Notes: generated from the letters alone by a model not told the origin. Positions 22,601-34,390 are shown, counted from the first letter of the stretch. The stretch: DNA of 64,000 nt from Brachionus manjavacas (GCA_019054805.1 JAHQIY010000006.1:2294001-2358000); one strand, 5' to 3'. Translations and numbers: made by a program.

Positions 22601-25277
22601 CTGCCGCGGATTAGCGACCGAAATTCTTTGAAAGTTTTCCTTTTGTGTTTAAGGGTATCAAGTATTTGCTTGCACTTTTCCGGGTCTAAACTTAAGTCTA
22701 TTTGTTCAAATGCTTGGTCGTCTTCAATTAGGTCTAGATCAATATTGGACTCATCAAATACAAATGAAGCAGTTTCTTCCTTTGCTGCCCTAAATTCAAT
22801 TTGTGTACTTTTTTTTGAATTTTTTAATTTCTCAATTATCTCTCTCAATTCATTTATTTCATTTGATTTTTCTCGACGGTCCGAATCAATTCGTTTTAGG
22901 TCATTTTTTAAATTTGAAATTTCATTTTGAAAATTTTGGTTCATTAAAATCAAATTTTCGTTTTGAATTTTAATCTCTAAAACTTCTTGTCTTGACAATT
23001 CAGCCGCTCTTTCGTACTCAAATTTAAAGTCACTTTGCAAATTGGTGAAATTTTGGTGGAACTTTTTAGTCAAATTTTGGTTGACAATGCCAAAAGCATC
23101 GGCTAAAAAATCATCCAAGCTCTCGTGTTTGCTTGCCAAGTGGTAAATTTTATCTGACTCATTACCAGTGAATTTTTCAAATATTTTTTTCCAGCTTTTC
23201 TTCTGTCATCAAGCTGAGCGAAATTGCCAATTTGTGAAGACCCTTTTCAAACCATTCATTGACCACCGGCTCAATCAACTCATTGTCAATAACATCCATG
23301 CAGATCAATTCACCTACTAGCCTCAGTAGTTTGATTATTTTGACTGGACTGGGAGCATAGAGTGAAAACAAATTTTTGAAAATAGAAATGAGAAGTTTTT
23401 TGGAAAAAAAATTTTGGGCCCGGTAAAAAAACCTCGCATAATAACCCGGAGAGTTAAACGAGTCCTTGAGGCACATTTCAATCAAGCATTCAATAAAAAA
23501 CTCCTGATTGTAATCATTAATAATTGATAAGCTTTCATAGTCTAGTTGGTTCACATTCTTTCCATTAAATGAAATAATTAAGTCTTTTATTTTGTTCATT
23601 TCATTATTATCTAGCAATGAAACTCCACTCGAGTCATATTGAGGATTTTTTCTAATGAAAATAAGAATGTCGATCAAAAATTGGGAACTTCGTTGCCAAT
23701 GTTCATTTTTGGTAAAGTTATTCTCTATCAAAAATTGCAATGTACTATTCAAATCATTTAGAATTAAATTTAGTCTTTTTCTATTCATCCAAAACGAGCT
23801 CGGTCCGTATTTGAGCAGGACATTTAGGATGGCGTAAAGCTTTGTTTTAATGCGTTTAAATGGCAAAAATCGGTTTTTACGCACAAAGTAAACAAGTTCT
23901 CAATTTTTTCTGGACATAAATTGTCACAATTATTTTTTTCAACAACTTTTAGACACAATTCCAAGGACTCTATTTTGATTGTGTCATATAAAATTTTGCT
24001 TTCCAAAATTTGAGTTGTTTTGTCCACACAATCATTGGTGTACTTGAGCACAAACTCCACAACCAAGTCATACAAAAGCAAAACAACAGATGAACAGTAT
24101 TTTGTGTCAAAATCAACCAGCAAATTTCCATATCTCTTGTAGTCAGTGATTAGCATTTGTTTGATTAGATCAGTGGCCTCGTACTTCAATAGCTTTGAAT
24201 CAGACTCAAGCAGTTGGTAAATTAATGGCAAAAATTCTTTATTATTAAAAACCCCGTGTTTGAATATCAAATGATGGCTAAGATTGCGCAAAATGCTAAT
24301 AGCTTCTTCGATTAGGTCCAAGTCGATTTTTTGACTAAGTAAAGAAGTCATTGAACTAAGTAAAGCTGAAAGGAGGCAGGGTCTGATTGAGTTTTCGCTA
24401 CCATTTACAAACACATTTTTGAAAACTGATTTTTCTTCAAAACTGTATTTGGATCTTGATTCAAAAAGTCTATTAGATATTGTAGAACAGAGGACGCGTT
24501 GTTACGCGAATAAAATCTGTAAAATTCGTCTTCTTTATTTTTGATTTCAGAGCGAAATTTGGATTTAGTGTCCTTGATCAAATCTTTGATGTATTGACCT
24601 GATTTTCTGAATGGAATTGTGTCAATCATTGCCAAAAGTTTTCGTTTGGTTACATGGGAAGAAAAGTTTTTGGGCAAATTTGCTTGTTCTAGGTGTTTAA
24701 TTGCTGTTTTTAAAGAGTCAAGGGTCGATATCATAACTAGATTTGATTCAAGAGAAAATTGACTGGCAAATGCTAGTAAAATTTTGGTAAATGACACAAA
24801 ATTGGGCCATATGGTCTGGTAGAACATGTCGCTAGATATTCTTTCTGTCATGCAAAAATCAAAATATTTCTCTTCATTGTAGCAAAAGAAAAAAGTTTTT
24901 GTGGAATTTTTTAGAATTTTTTCAAGTGGAATCATTTCCTCAATTGTAAAGTCGTTGTAGTCATTTAGATTGAAGCCGATGAGAATACGTACACGTTTGC
25001 CTGACTTGATTGTTTCGTTTATTTTACCAATGTCCAAATCAGAGTCGGTCGGTTCGGGTGGAGAATTTAAATTAGCTAGAAATGTTAGAATATTGTTGTT
25101 AATAAAACTTGACCATTTCAGATAAATCATAACCGAGTTTTTAGATTTTTTCTGCTCGCCACTTGACACAAATGTGCAAAGATAGCGAATCTCTGGAGAA
25201 CTTCGACTTCCAATGAAACTAAAAATTTCAACATTTGCTGGTAATGCAATGTTTTCTTGCAAGGACTCAGCTGCCAT
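16651..25277 (-). CDS. NO VEIN-like protein, GHKL ATPase plus NOV C-terminal domain (unit 1, frames broken by homopolymer indels)
   Basis: I read this as one gene of two exons: 20013-25277 (ATG at 25277) and 16651-18339, joined by a 1,673 bp GT..AG intron that completes an Ala codon. After repairing run lengths from the second unit, exon 1 is 5,272 bp and exon 2 is 1,691 bp, giving about 2,320 residues. Order: unknown N-terminus; a coiled coil (about 810-870); an Hsp90/sacsin-type ATPase from about 895 with N-box EIIQNFEDTEY (912-922), NNEKGF (944-949) and GHKGLGFKSVF (972-982); a long helical middle; the NOV/DUF3883 domain (about 2089-2210) with LGYDFYI and FIEVKGT; and a Q/N-rich tail. The family's plant member affects development; no biochemical role is established here. 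Breaks in this copy lie near 17838, 21665, 22055, 23190, 23878 and 24466. All are short runs intact in unit 2. The alternative is two adjacent genes, but the domain order favours one. Confidence 0.75.
18726..19012. mobile_element. Tc1/mariner-type MITE (unit 1)
   Basis: A 287 bp non-coding element lies inside the NO VEIN-like intron. It starts with CAGTATGTTACAAAAAGTTA and ends with the reverse complement of the same sequence with one mismatch; the terminal repeats run about 27 bp. A TA dinucleotide flanks both ends (18724-18725 and 19013-19014), the normal target duplication of Tc1/mariner elements. It contains no transposase frame, so it would be mobilised in trans. Confidence 0.8.
19263..19408 (+). 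CDS. Possible small exon, antisense within the NO VEIN-like intron (unit 1)
   Basis: After a TTTAG acceptor-like site the plus strand reads about 48 codons to a TAA: KYGSFIMAAKYGSSRNYAIV, a charged stretch with DREQHD, and the ending KELDKLEM. The shape (a short hydrophobic YG..R segment followed by a charged helix) faintly resembles mitochondrial ATP synthase subunit e, but I cannot support an identification. No convincing first exon was found, although GTAAAT sites lie about 45 bp upstream. The reading frame is the same in both units. Confidence 0.3.
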
Positions 25278-26058
25278 GATTTATTTTAAAAGAAAAACAA
25301 ACTTAATTATGTTTAAATTGAAATTAATTTTTTGTTTAGAAAATAAAATAATAAAATTTAAAAACTGAATTTTAAAGCCTTTTTAAAAATACATCATAGA
25401 TTACTCTAATTTAAATGAAGTGAAAATTTATGTCTCAAAACTTTCATTTTTTTTTAATTTAATATTTTAAATAAAATCAGATAAAAAGTTTTTTTTGGAA
25501 GTTAGAGACTTTGGGGAACCTGAAACTTTAATTTATTCAATTGGGTTGTAAGCTAGCTAATCAAGATATCACACATTTACGATATTAATTTTATTCTCGA
25601 TGTCATTAAAATCATCAAAAAATTAATAGTTTTTCCATTTTGTATTCTGGAAAAAGCCAAACCGATTTTTCAGTTTTTTTTTAATTTTTTTCAGAAATAA
25701 ATTTTACTGTAGTGTTGAACATTATCTTTGCATTCTATTAAAAATTGTAAAAAATTCAAGAAAAATTCGATTTTTGTATTCATGCGAAATATTGAATTTT
25801 GAAAAATAATTTAAAAAAAATATCGATTAAGCTTTAACTCTTTCAATTGTCTTTGTTGGTAAAAAATTCTTTATGTACATTTTAGGAAGATTTTTGTTGC
25901 CAGTTTTTAATGATATAGCATTTTTTTAGTCACAAGTCATAAGTTAAGTCACGTCAAAGACATAACATTTTATTCATATTCATTTTTACTTTAACTTCTG
26001 ATTCAACAAAAAGTTTAATTTAAAATTAATAGTCTAATCAAAAACATAAAACTGTGTA
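25278..26058. other. Spacer between macroH2A and the NO VEIN-like gene
   Basis: AT-rich, without a gene. It must contain the promoter of the NO VEIN-like gene, which starts at 25277. No element was recognised. Confidence 0.45.
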
Positions 26059-26381
26059 TCCTTGCAAAGAAACCCAAGTGCTAAAACCCAAAATTTATAT
26101 TTTGAAATTATTCAATTTTTAATTATTTTTTAATGAATAATTAAAAATCCTAATTTTTAATGGAGCTCTAAAATTTGAAATTTACTATCAAAAATATAAA
26201 AATTATATAAAATTAACCCTAAAACGATTCAAGAAATATGAAATATTGTAAAAACAAAAAAAAAAACAAAAGTTTGATTTAAGAACATGCTCGATGAATT
26301 AGGAACTCTATAACATGGAATCGATGGTACGTAGCCTTAGCGAGAAAACCGGGTTTTCTAATTAGGACTTCTTTGCAAGGG
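26059..26381. mobile_element. TA-flanked inverted-repeat element (unit 1)
   Basis: Left end TCCTTGCAAAGAAACCC and right end, read in reverse complement, CCCTTGCAAAGAAGTCC, are imperfect terminal inverted repeats. TA lies outside both ends (26057-26058 and 26382-26383). The similarity continues weakly inwards to an AAAACCC block. The 323 bp between the ends has no coding frame. I read it as an older MITE of a TA-targeting family, different from the one at 18.7 kb. Confidence 0.6.
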
Positions 26382-26672
26382 TACATGGTATTTAAAATTC
26401 AATTATTTTTTTTTGTAAATTTTAATTTCTAACAATTGAAAAAAATAATATTAGTATAATATAGCACTTAATTAATCCTCGATTTTTTACAAAAATTTAT
26501 CGAAATTTACGTCAATTTCATTTAAAAAATAGAATCAAATTTAATTGTTTTACTTTGTTTATACTATTATTAATTTTGTTATTATTTTATCTTTTATTTT
26601 AGATGGATACAATGTCGAGTTTTATAAAGTTATGTGATTAAAAATTGATCTATAAAAGATCATGTTTAACTT

Positions 26673-26678
26673 TTTATT
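26673..26678 (-). promoter_or_regulatory. Poly(A) signal of macroH2A (unit 1)
   Basis: Minus-strand AATAAA about 105 bp past the macroH2A stop codon. Confidence 0.45.
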
Positions 26679-26783
26679 TGAAAATAAAAACAACAATCGA
26701 CTATTTAAAATTTTCTAATTCTCAACGAAAAAAAAAATTCTACGATTAATAAAATCATAAGGAAAATTATCAATTTTTCCCAC

Positions 26784-28073
26784 TCAAATGCTTAGCTTTC
26801 CAAGCTCACTGGTATAAATGTTAACACTTTCTGAATCATAGAGAACAAAAATCACTTGATCCACGGTTGATTTTGTTTTATTCGTCTCAATCAGTTTAAA
26901 ATGTTCATTAATTGACCTCAGAATAGTCTGAGCAGCAACCTGCTTCGGAAAACCATTACTAAAATTAAAAAATTTAATTTCAGAATATGCAAAAAATTTC
27001 TATTCTACTCACGCTCCACTACTAATGCTAGGCAATGCTACAGATTGAAGTTTATTTGTCTCAGCTAAAGTGAGTATATTTTGAACCACTTTGGTAAGCT
27101 CATCAATGCGTTGTACTTGCTGCATCGTATCCCATGAGGGAGAATACACATGGATGATATTTTTACAAAGCATGTTTTTACTCGCCTGGCTCATTGCAGC
27201 TTAAAATTTAGATCTAATTAATTTTTCAAATTACAATAAATTTGTTTGTATTTACCAGAACCTACTCCTAAATTTCCGTAGGTTTTGTGCAGTTCATCAA
27301 CTAAATTTCTTACTTCTTGACCACCAGCCCTAGCTATGGCTGAACCAACTTCTCCTCCCATATAAAAAGAATTGTTTGTAGGATGAACAATTGCATCGGC
27401 GACCACATTTGTAATATCTGCTTGGATCACTTTAAGCTTTGAAATTTTTTTATTTCAAATGATTAATTTCTTTGATAATGAGTACCTTTTGTCCCGTAGC
27501 CAGCGTTCTTTCATTTAAAAGAGTAACATTTTTTGAAGTTTCATTAGTTTCATCTTTGTCATTAAACATATAGATTTTTTTAGCAATTCCTTTTTTAGTA
27601 GATTTATTTTTGGCTTTTGGAACCGTAGGTTTTGTTATGGGCGTTACTGTTCCAGTAGTACTAGCAGCTTTTTTTTGAACCAAAACTGAAGAAATGTTCG
27701 GAATTACTCCACTTCCTGGCAGAATGCATCTTTTAAACAGCTGTTCCAATTCTGAGTCTGTTTTAATTGCAAACATTAAATGTCTCGGTGAGATTCTGGC
27801 TTTAGCATTGTCGCGGGCTGCATTGCCGCCAAGTTCAAGAATTTCAGCTTAATGGATTCTAAAATTATTTTTATGAAAAATAATAGATAAAAAGTTACCA
27901 ATTAAATACTCAATTGTAGCTGATAGATAAACACTAGCGTTCTGGTAGATACGATGTGGCATTTGAGGTAGACTTTTAAGTTTTCGGTGAAATCGTGTTA
28001 CTGGAAAGGTAATGCCTGCTCGCATGGATTTTGAAATTCGCCTTCTTATTCGCGGATAACCTCTGGGTCCCAT
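26784..28073 (-). CDS. Core histone macro-H2A (unit 1)
   Basis: Five exons: 27899-28073, 27486-27847, 27256-27436, 27013-27199 and 26784-26958. They total 1,080 bp, 359 residues (human macroH2A1 is about 370). Residues 1-118 are an H2A fold with [13 protein letters not shown] (18-30), [18 protein letters not shown] (55-72) and [15 protein letters not shown] lysine/threonine-rich linker follows to about 165, then a macro domain with [53 protein letters not shown] and [20 protein letters not shown] near the end. It replaces H2A in nucleosomes and is linked to silencing; the macro domain can bind ADP-ribose derivatives in some isoforms. The usual acidic-patch DEE is Asp-Ser-Glu here (89-91). The frame is open throughout this copy. 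Introns are about 50 bp. An upstream coding exon is possible (see 28191). Confidence 0.93.
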
Positions 28074-28190
28074 TTCTTAGATTAATTTTAATATTTTTAA
28101 TTTTATTAAAAATTCAGGTAAAAGAATAGAATAAATTATGGTAGCTAAGAGAGTTATAATAAAATGAAATTACGAAATAAAAATATTTAC

Positions 28191-28308
28191 GTTTTATAGT
28201 ATTTTTTGCCTCTTTTAAAAGCATGCTCAAACAAGCTTTTTTTCGTTTCATGTGATGCTTGTTAAATAAATTGCTTGTAAAAGGACTAAATATTTTCGAT
28301 TTTGACAT
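28191..28308 (-). CDS. Candidate upstream coding exon of macroH2A (unit 1)
   Basis: An ATG at 28308 opens 39 codons beginning MSKSKIFSPFTSNLFNKHHM and ending in a basic helix (KRKKACLSMLLKEAKNTIK). It stops at a GTAAAT donor. Spliced over 115 bp to a CTAAG acceptor two bases before the macroH2A ATG, it completes a Gln codon and continues in frame, giving a 40-residue basic extension. The acceptor lacks a pyrimidine tract, so this may be a chance frame or an alternative 5' exon. Confidence 0.35.
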
Positions 28309-31181
28309 GGAAATAGTAAAAAAATATCGTAAAAATATCTTTTTTTCATGTCTATATCAAAACTATACATATTCAAAATTATCAAAAAATATCGTTCAAA
28401 GACCGATTTTTCATTCAAAATTTATTAATTGGATTTAAAAATTTAGAATTTTGTATAATAGAATTTTCATTTATCTTCAAATAGAATCAAGAATGTTTTA
28501 TATAAAAATAAAGTTCTATCAGGAAAGAGAAAATTTTTACCAAATTTTTCACATAATATTTTCAAAAACTTTTTGAACTTTATTCGTTTATTTTTTTTTA
28601 ATTTATTAAAAATTAGCTTTTCCGATATTTAATTATTTTTAAGCTACGTATGCTTATATTACTATCTGGTTTTCAAAAAAACATATTCAAAACTTTGACA
28701 AGTTAAATAAAAATGTTCTTTTTGAGAGAATTTAACAAATAATATTTAATAGACTTTAGTGATTAAGAAGTTGTGTTATGATAAATTGAAAGAAAAAGTC
28801 CATCTAGAACACCTTTTCATGTAAACTTTATCTGTTCTCTAATTTTTATCAAGATTTTATTTGATTTTTTATATTTAGTTCTTTATTTAAAGAACAATAA
28901 AATTTTTTATAAAGAGTCCTTTATCATTATTTATGTGTTGTCGTTGAAAAGTTGCTAGAAAAAATAACTAAAATTTTACTTTTTTCATCGAAAGGAATCT
29001 ATCGAAAGAAAGTCTAATTCTTTTAAAAATTTTTAATTTAATTAAATAATAATTAGGAGTTGAAACATTTTTTGCTTTTTTAGCTCCTAAGAATTAAATT
29101 AATTTTTTTCTGAAAAAAAAATCTAAAGAATTTAAAAACCTGAAAATTAGAATAGAATAGAATTAAATTTTTTTTATTAGATTTCGATTTTTCTCTCATA
29201 AACAGAAGGTCCAAGTTTAAAGATTCTGTGGTATTGACAATAGGATTCCTTCCGTTTAATTTTTAAAATCAATCGTTCTTTGTACAATCTAAATCAAAAT
29301 TTTTGAATCAAAATATAATTAAGCTAAAATTTCAAATTACATTTCGATTTTTTTTATTTAATAAACGTTTTTAATATACAATTAGTAATGAAATCGAATT
29401 ATTTTTTTGGACATAAATTGAAAATTGAATAAATAAAAAATTTGAACAGACAATTGAATGGGCAATTTAGTCGAACAAAATTTTGAATACCAATTAAATT
29501 TGAATTTTTGTTTGATTTATTTTTAGTTTTGAAATTAAATTTGAAAACTGTCTGTTTTTAAATTAAAATTCCAACTAAATTTAAATTTGAAAAGCAATTT
29601 AAAATTAAAATAAAATCATCTAAAATATTAAAATATTAAAATTTGAATAAAATATTTGAAAAATATATAATTTAAATATTTATCTAAAATTCAATAAATT
29701 TTTATGAATATTTTATCACTTGTTATGTTAAATGGACTGTTTATTATTTGTTTTTAAAGACAGATTTTCAGTCTGAGATGAAGAGTTAAACAGACACACT
29801 ATAGTATATAAGTTGTTTTAAATATTGAGCCTGTAAAGTTTTGAAAAAATATATAAAGTAAAACTGTCTCATTTTATATTAAACTTTCATTAGAAGTTGA
29901 CTTTTCAAATTTTTATACTATTTTAAATGACCACCTAAAGATAGATTTTTTTAAAAAAATGTATTATTGCATTTTTATATTTTATTTTATTCTCTATTTT
30001 CAAAATTAAATGGAATAAATAAATAAATTTGAGTTTTTTGTACTCATTTTCACAAAGAGTATTTTATTATGTCGAGAATTGTGTAAAGGGCAATCAAAAT
30101 AAAATAAGTAAAGAAAATTTTAAAAAATTTAGAAAAATTTTGCTGACTTCTCAAAAATTTGACAGAATCTGATATGATATCCATAAGCATCAAAACTCAA
30201 TTTTCTTTATGAAAATTTTTTTATTCAAATTTTTCTTTAAATTTTTTTGTTTTTCAATTATTTTTTAATTATTTAATTTTTTCAAATATAAAATCAAATA
30301 TTTATTATATTCGGTTTTATTAAATTCAAAATTTTTCTCTATTCAAACTTTAATTCGAATGTTTTAGAGATTCAATTTTCAAATTAAAATGAAATAATAT
30401 TTAAATATATTTTTTAATTTTTTTTATATTTAATATTAAATTCGAAAATGCATATTCGATTTCATCACTATACAATTATCAACTCAGGTTTATTTCTCAA
30501 AATAAAATAAACTTTTTTTAAAGATTCGACCTTGTTATATTTATTATTTTGTTTAAGTAAAAAAAATAATTTAAATTTAATAGAAAAAATTTCTAAATTG
30601 AATTTAAAAATTAAATTAAACTGATTTTTAAAATGTAAACACATAAAAAAATTTTCAATTTGATTTGGAAAAAACAATTGATCGAAAATTGAATATTAAA
30701 ATTATTTAAATGTTTAAATCGAAAAAAAATTGGGTAGTTTTCTTTGTTTGACTTCGAAAGGATTTTTTTCTTAAAAGGTTCCTAATTATATCTTTTTTAA
30801 TTCTTTTCCCACAATGTTAAATTTTGATACTATCTTTCAATTTCCTTCTTTAATAAAATCAAAAATTTGGAGTCTGCTTGTTTTCTAATAATTTTGTGAT
30901 TTATATATCTTGACAGATGCAGAAGCGTGAGTATTGGTTAAGTTTTAGATAATTTTTTGATACTAAAGATAATCTTCAATTACTTGTCTATTTTCTATTA
31001 TTGCTCTACTAAAAAGATTAATTTCTGAAAAAACTTTAAATTCTATATAAAATAAGTGTAATTATTTCAAGTTTAATTTATTCTTTATTCAAATCTAAAA
31101 AAAAATCCAATTTATTTTTAAATTTTCAAATTATTTTAATTTGAAATTTAACCACTTAATAAATTCAAATGAGGTATTACG
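28309..31181. other. Gene-free AT-rich spacer (unit 1)
   Basis: Nearly 3 kb with no supported gene. Very AT-rich with many A and T runs; short open stretches such as 30468-30677 consist of F/L/N/K codons and look like chance. No repeat array was recognised. Confidence 0.5.
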
Positions 31182-31519
31182 TACCTTTCATCAATAAAAC
31201 TTGGGGAGTTCGCAGGCCAATGATCCTTATTTAAAAATTTTAACAAATTATTCTCATATCATTTTTGAGTTATTTTTGGAGTGTGACATTTCACCTCGTC
31301 TTGTTGAAATACTAATTCTCTTTTTTCTAGCATTTTAGCACTTCTCTTGAACTTGATGACTTCTGGGTTTTTTTTTAATTCTACATAAAAAATTTTTCTG
31401 TTCTGAGCAATTATGACTGCAGTCAAATGAAATTTTATCGAGTCGAAAAGCAAATTTTGACTTGGGCTGGTGACTTTTTTCAGATTAAAAAACTTCCAAG
31501 ACAAATACCAAGATGGCAA
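31182..31519 (-). mobile_element. Tc1/mariner transposase relic (unit 1)
   Basis: The minus strand reads RELVFQQDEVKCHTPKITQK, a stop, YENN, then DHWPANSPSFIDER. This is the second-Asp region of a Tc1/mariner DDE transposase (QQDxxxxH and WPxNSP). The preceding frame (SWKFFNLKKV...FHLTAVIIAQ) fits the stretch before it. No terminal repeats were found. It is dead and long decayed. Confidence 0.65.
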
Positions 31520-33668
31520 AGAATATAATTCAGATTCAGATAAAGAAAATTTTTTGGCTATCTTTTAGCCACTATCTTTAATCCTAATCTTGATTTTGTT
31601 GAATCTGACGATAATTGGGGAGCTTCACAAGCATAAGATATTTCTTAAAAAAATAAGGTAAAAATAGTATAGTATTAAAATAACCATGATCTCCAAGACC
31701 CTAACATCTTTCGTCCGATTAATATTTAATACACAGAAAAAGAGAAAGGAACAAAACATTTTAGATTTGAGGAATGATAAAAACCAAAAAAAATCTTAAA
31801 ATATTATTTACTTTAAAATTTTATAAAATTTAGAGAAGACATGGGTCTACTTGACCAACAAGCTATCAAAATTTTTTAACATACCCATTTTTTATCCCAT
31901 AGTATACTAGCATTAGCACACTTTTGTTGCTACTGAATTATAACCTACCTTTTTAAAAAATCAAAAAACTGATTAATATATTGAGTTTTTGAAACAAATA
32001 AAAAGTTTACGTTTAAAAATTATTAAATTCAAGTCAATTTTAGTAATATTTAAAAAAGATTAATTTAAATTTTGAATTTTATTAATGAGCTTTTTTGAAA
32101 AATAACTATTTACACAGACCCAGACGTGAGATCTAAAAAACTGCATTTTTTTATTTATAATATTGACTGTTAATTGCTATCCTTGATCTGAATTTATTTT
32201 TTTATTTAATTTTTTTCATCATTTATTAATCAATTCTTTTAGTTTTAATATTTGAAAAACAGGTTTTGAACTTTTTTAATTTATTTAAATTTATAGCTTA
32301 GTAATGTTTAGTTTTCTTTTTTAAAATGGGTTATTCAATGATTACAATATCGCTATGTTTCATTAAAATAAATCCAAAAACGATTTAAAAGCTTTGAATT
32401 TTTAAAAATGAATCTTCATTTGTATAATAACACAGATTGAAATTTAATATTCATTTTTGAGTTTTTGAGTACAAAGATTTTCATAAGTTTTGATCATTAA
32501 AATTTGGATTCAAAATCTCGATTCGTAATAGATTTTTCAAAATGGCAACCATGTCTTGAATCCTTCAATTTAATTTTAATTTTAATTATTTGAAAAAAAT
32601 TGACTTTATTTCAGTTATTTTTTATGAGAATATATTTTAAATGGTTTTTATTTATTTTTATTTTTTTTTTCATCAAATATTTATAATCTTTAAATTTCAA
32701 TTTTTTGTTTTCAGACTTACGTAACAAGAAAAAAAGATCATTTTTTTCACTTGCAGAACAATTCTTTTTTTTCTCTTTGAATCTAATTTCAAATCATTTA
32801 AATCAATATTGATTCATTAACTTTTACTCTGAGTATAAACTCTTATAGAAAAAAAGATTTTTTTTTAAATCAAAGTTAGCTTTTTAGCTTTAGAACAAAT
32901 TAATTACTCAAATTAGTTTTATGTCTTTTTATTTTTATAATGACATACTTTGAAATGAGACTATTACGTAATTATCACTTTTAGAAACAATTATCTCTGT
33001 TTTTTTTTAAATTAAAAAGTTAAATTTTCTAAATCAAAACTTCGAATGAAAATTTTATCTTTTCCAAGTGGCACTTAAACAAAACGAGTCATTAATTGAC
33101 GATTTGTACACTATTTAGATTAAATAGGCTTGAAATATCAACGACTCTGAACAAAAAATCACTTAGCTATCTCACGTTTTATTTTCAAATAATAATAATT
33201 ACAATAGACCAGTTCGAAAAACTACTTTGGCTTAAATTATAATTTATGTTCTTTAAAAAAAGTGATTTTCAAAGAGATTATGAATTTTTTTTAATTTTTG
33301 GAGCCCATATATTGTATTTTTCCGACAAGTATTCATTGTAGCTAGTGGCCACTTTTTTGACAAAAATAGACTAAATCTCGACACTTTTCTTGAGTAAGTT
33401 CTCTTTCTGCAAATTAAACCTAAGGAGTCTAATAAATTTTGATATTGTTTTTTTAATTTTAATATCATCGAAAGAGTAAATAAAAATGTGACACCTTTAT
33501 TCGGACTAAACTAGCACTAGTCTCACTTTTAATCAGAATATTTTAAAAAATTTTAATTTCAAAATTTTACGCCAGGTCTTTCATCAAAGTCATAGACTCA
33601 TTTTAATATTTTGTTTACTTAATATTAGCTAGCCAATTTGCACATATCTCCCAAAGCTAAATTCATAA
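31520..33668. other. Gene-free AT-rich spacer (unit 1)
   Basis: AT-rich, no supported gene. A 71-codon minus-strand frame at 33253-33468 has no recognisable motif and is rich in K/L/R, so I do not call it. Confidence 0.45.
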
Positions 33669-33765
33669 AGATTCGGATTAAAGCTCAATAAGATTAAGGA
33701 TTAATTCGGATCGCGACCAAAGACATTTTGGTTGCGACATTAATCAAAAGATTAAAATCGAATCT
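33669..33765. repeat. Imperfect hairpin (unit 1)
   Basis: Nested inverted arms: AGATTCG at 33669 pairs with CGAATCT at 33759, and GCGACCAAA at 33713 pairs with TTTGGTTGC at 33727 across a five-base loop. It is unusually GC-rich for the spacer. It does not fit a tRNA cloverleaf. Confidence 0.4.
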
Positions 33766-34142
33766 AAATGGAGCCAGTGTCTAATAGGGAAAAATTTATC
33801 TCCCCATAAGTAGTAATTTAAAAAACATGATTTTTTTTTAATTTAAAATTTTTTTTTGTGAATTTTACTTTTAAATTTATGTTCGGTCATTTAATACAAA
33901 ATTATTATGTTTCTTAGGATGTAAATAAATGAAAATTTTCTCAAATTTTGTATTTAATATCTAGGTTTATGTAATTTTATCGATTCTAACTTAGGTAACC
34001 ATTAGTTACGTATATAGAATATTTAAAAATATATTTCTCCAGATTATTGAGAGCTGAAATTAAGGTAAAACTTAAATTTTGAGTTAGTTTTGACACAAAA
34101 TCAAATCGGAAGCTCTCAAGTCTGAAGAAATTTCGCTCTATA

Positions 34143-34321
34143 ATGAACTCTAACGATCAAGAACCGAAAAAAGAAACAAGACAGTGTGATGACGACGATC
34201 TGGAGCTAGATCGACCCATTTACACAAAATCGTCGGCCAACAAGACTCAAAAAAACATGATGAAGATGATCCAAATTGTTGTCTTGCACGAACTTTTTGT
34301 TGCTGTATTATAAATGCTTAG
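34143..34321 (+). CDS. Small acidic protein with Cys-rich C-terminus (unit 1, shifted by one base)
   Basis: The ATG at 34143 opens an acidic, charged frame (MNSNDQEPKKETRQCDDDDL at the start). In this copy a run of seven A at about 34250 shifts the frame; the second unit has eight A and reads to a TAG as 59 residues ending CCLARTFCCCIINA. Clustered cysteines at a C-terminus suggest palmitoylation and membrane attachment (inference). AATAAA lies 70 bp past the stop. No known family was recognised. Confidence 0.45.
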
Positions 34322-34390
34322 TGCAACAAATTAAGCCATACACAAGTCCGAAGGATTGAAAAATTTGCAAAATTTTAAATTTTCAAATTA

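Noticed and set aside
22571..22930. 119-codon plus-strand frame opposite the NO VEIN-like coiled coil.
   Set aside because: It is a shadow of the coding strand; the product is Ser/Leu-rich with no motif. The same applies to 16856-17092, 22253-22485, 37441-37809 and 38492-38929 and their copies in unit 2.
16651..25277. Interpreting the NO VEIN-like locus in unit 1 as a decayed pseudogene with six frameshifts.
   Set aside because: Every break is one or two bases in a homopolymer and is intact in unit 2. A true pseudogene would also carry stops and substitutions.
33253..33468. 71-codon minus-strand frame in the spacer.
   Set aside because: It is rich in K, L and R with no recognisable domain. 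I considered a transposase fragment but found no catalytic block.
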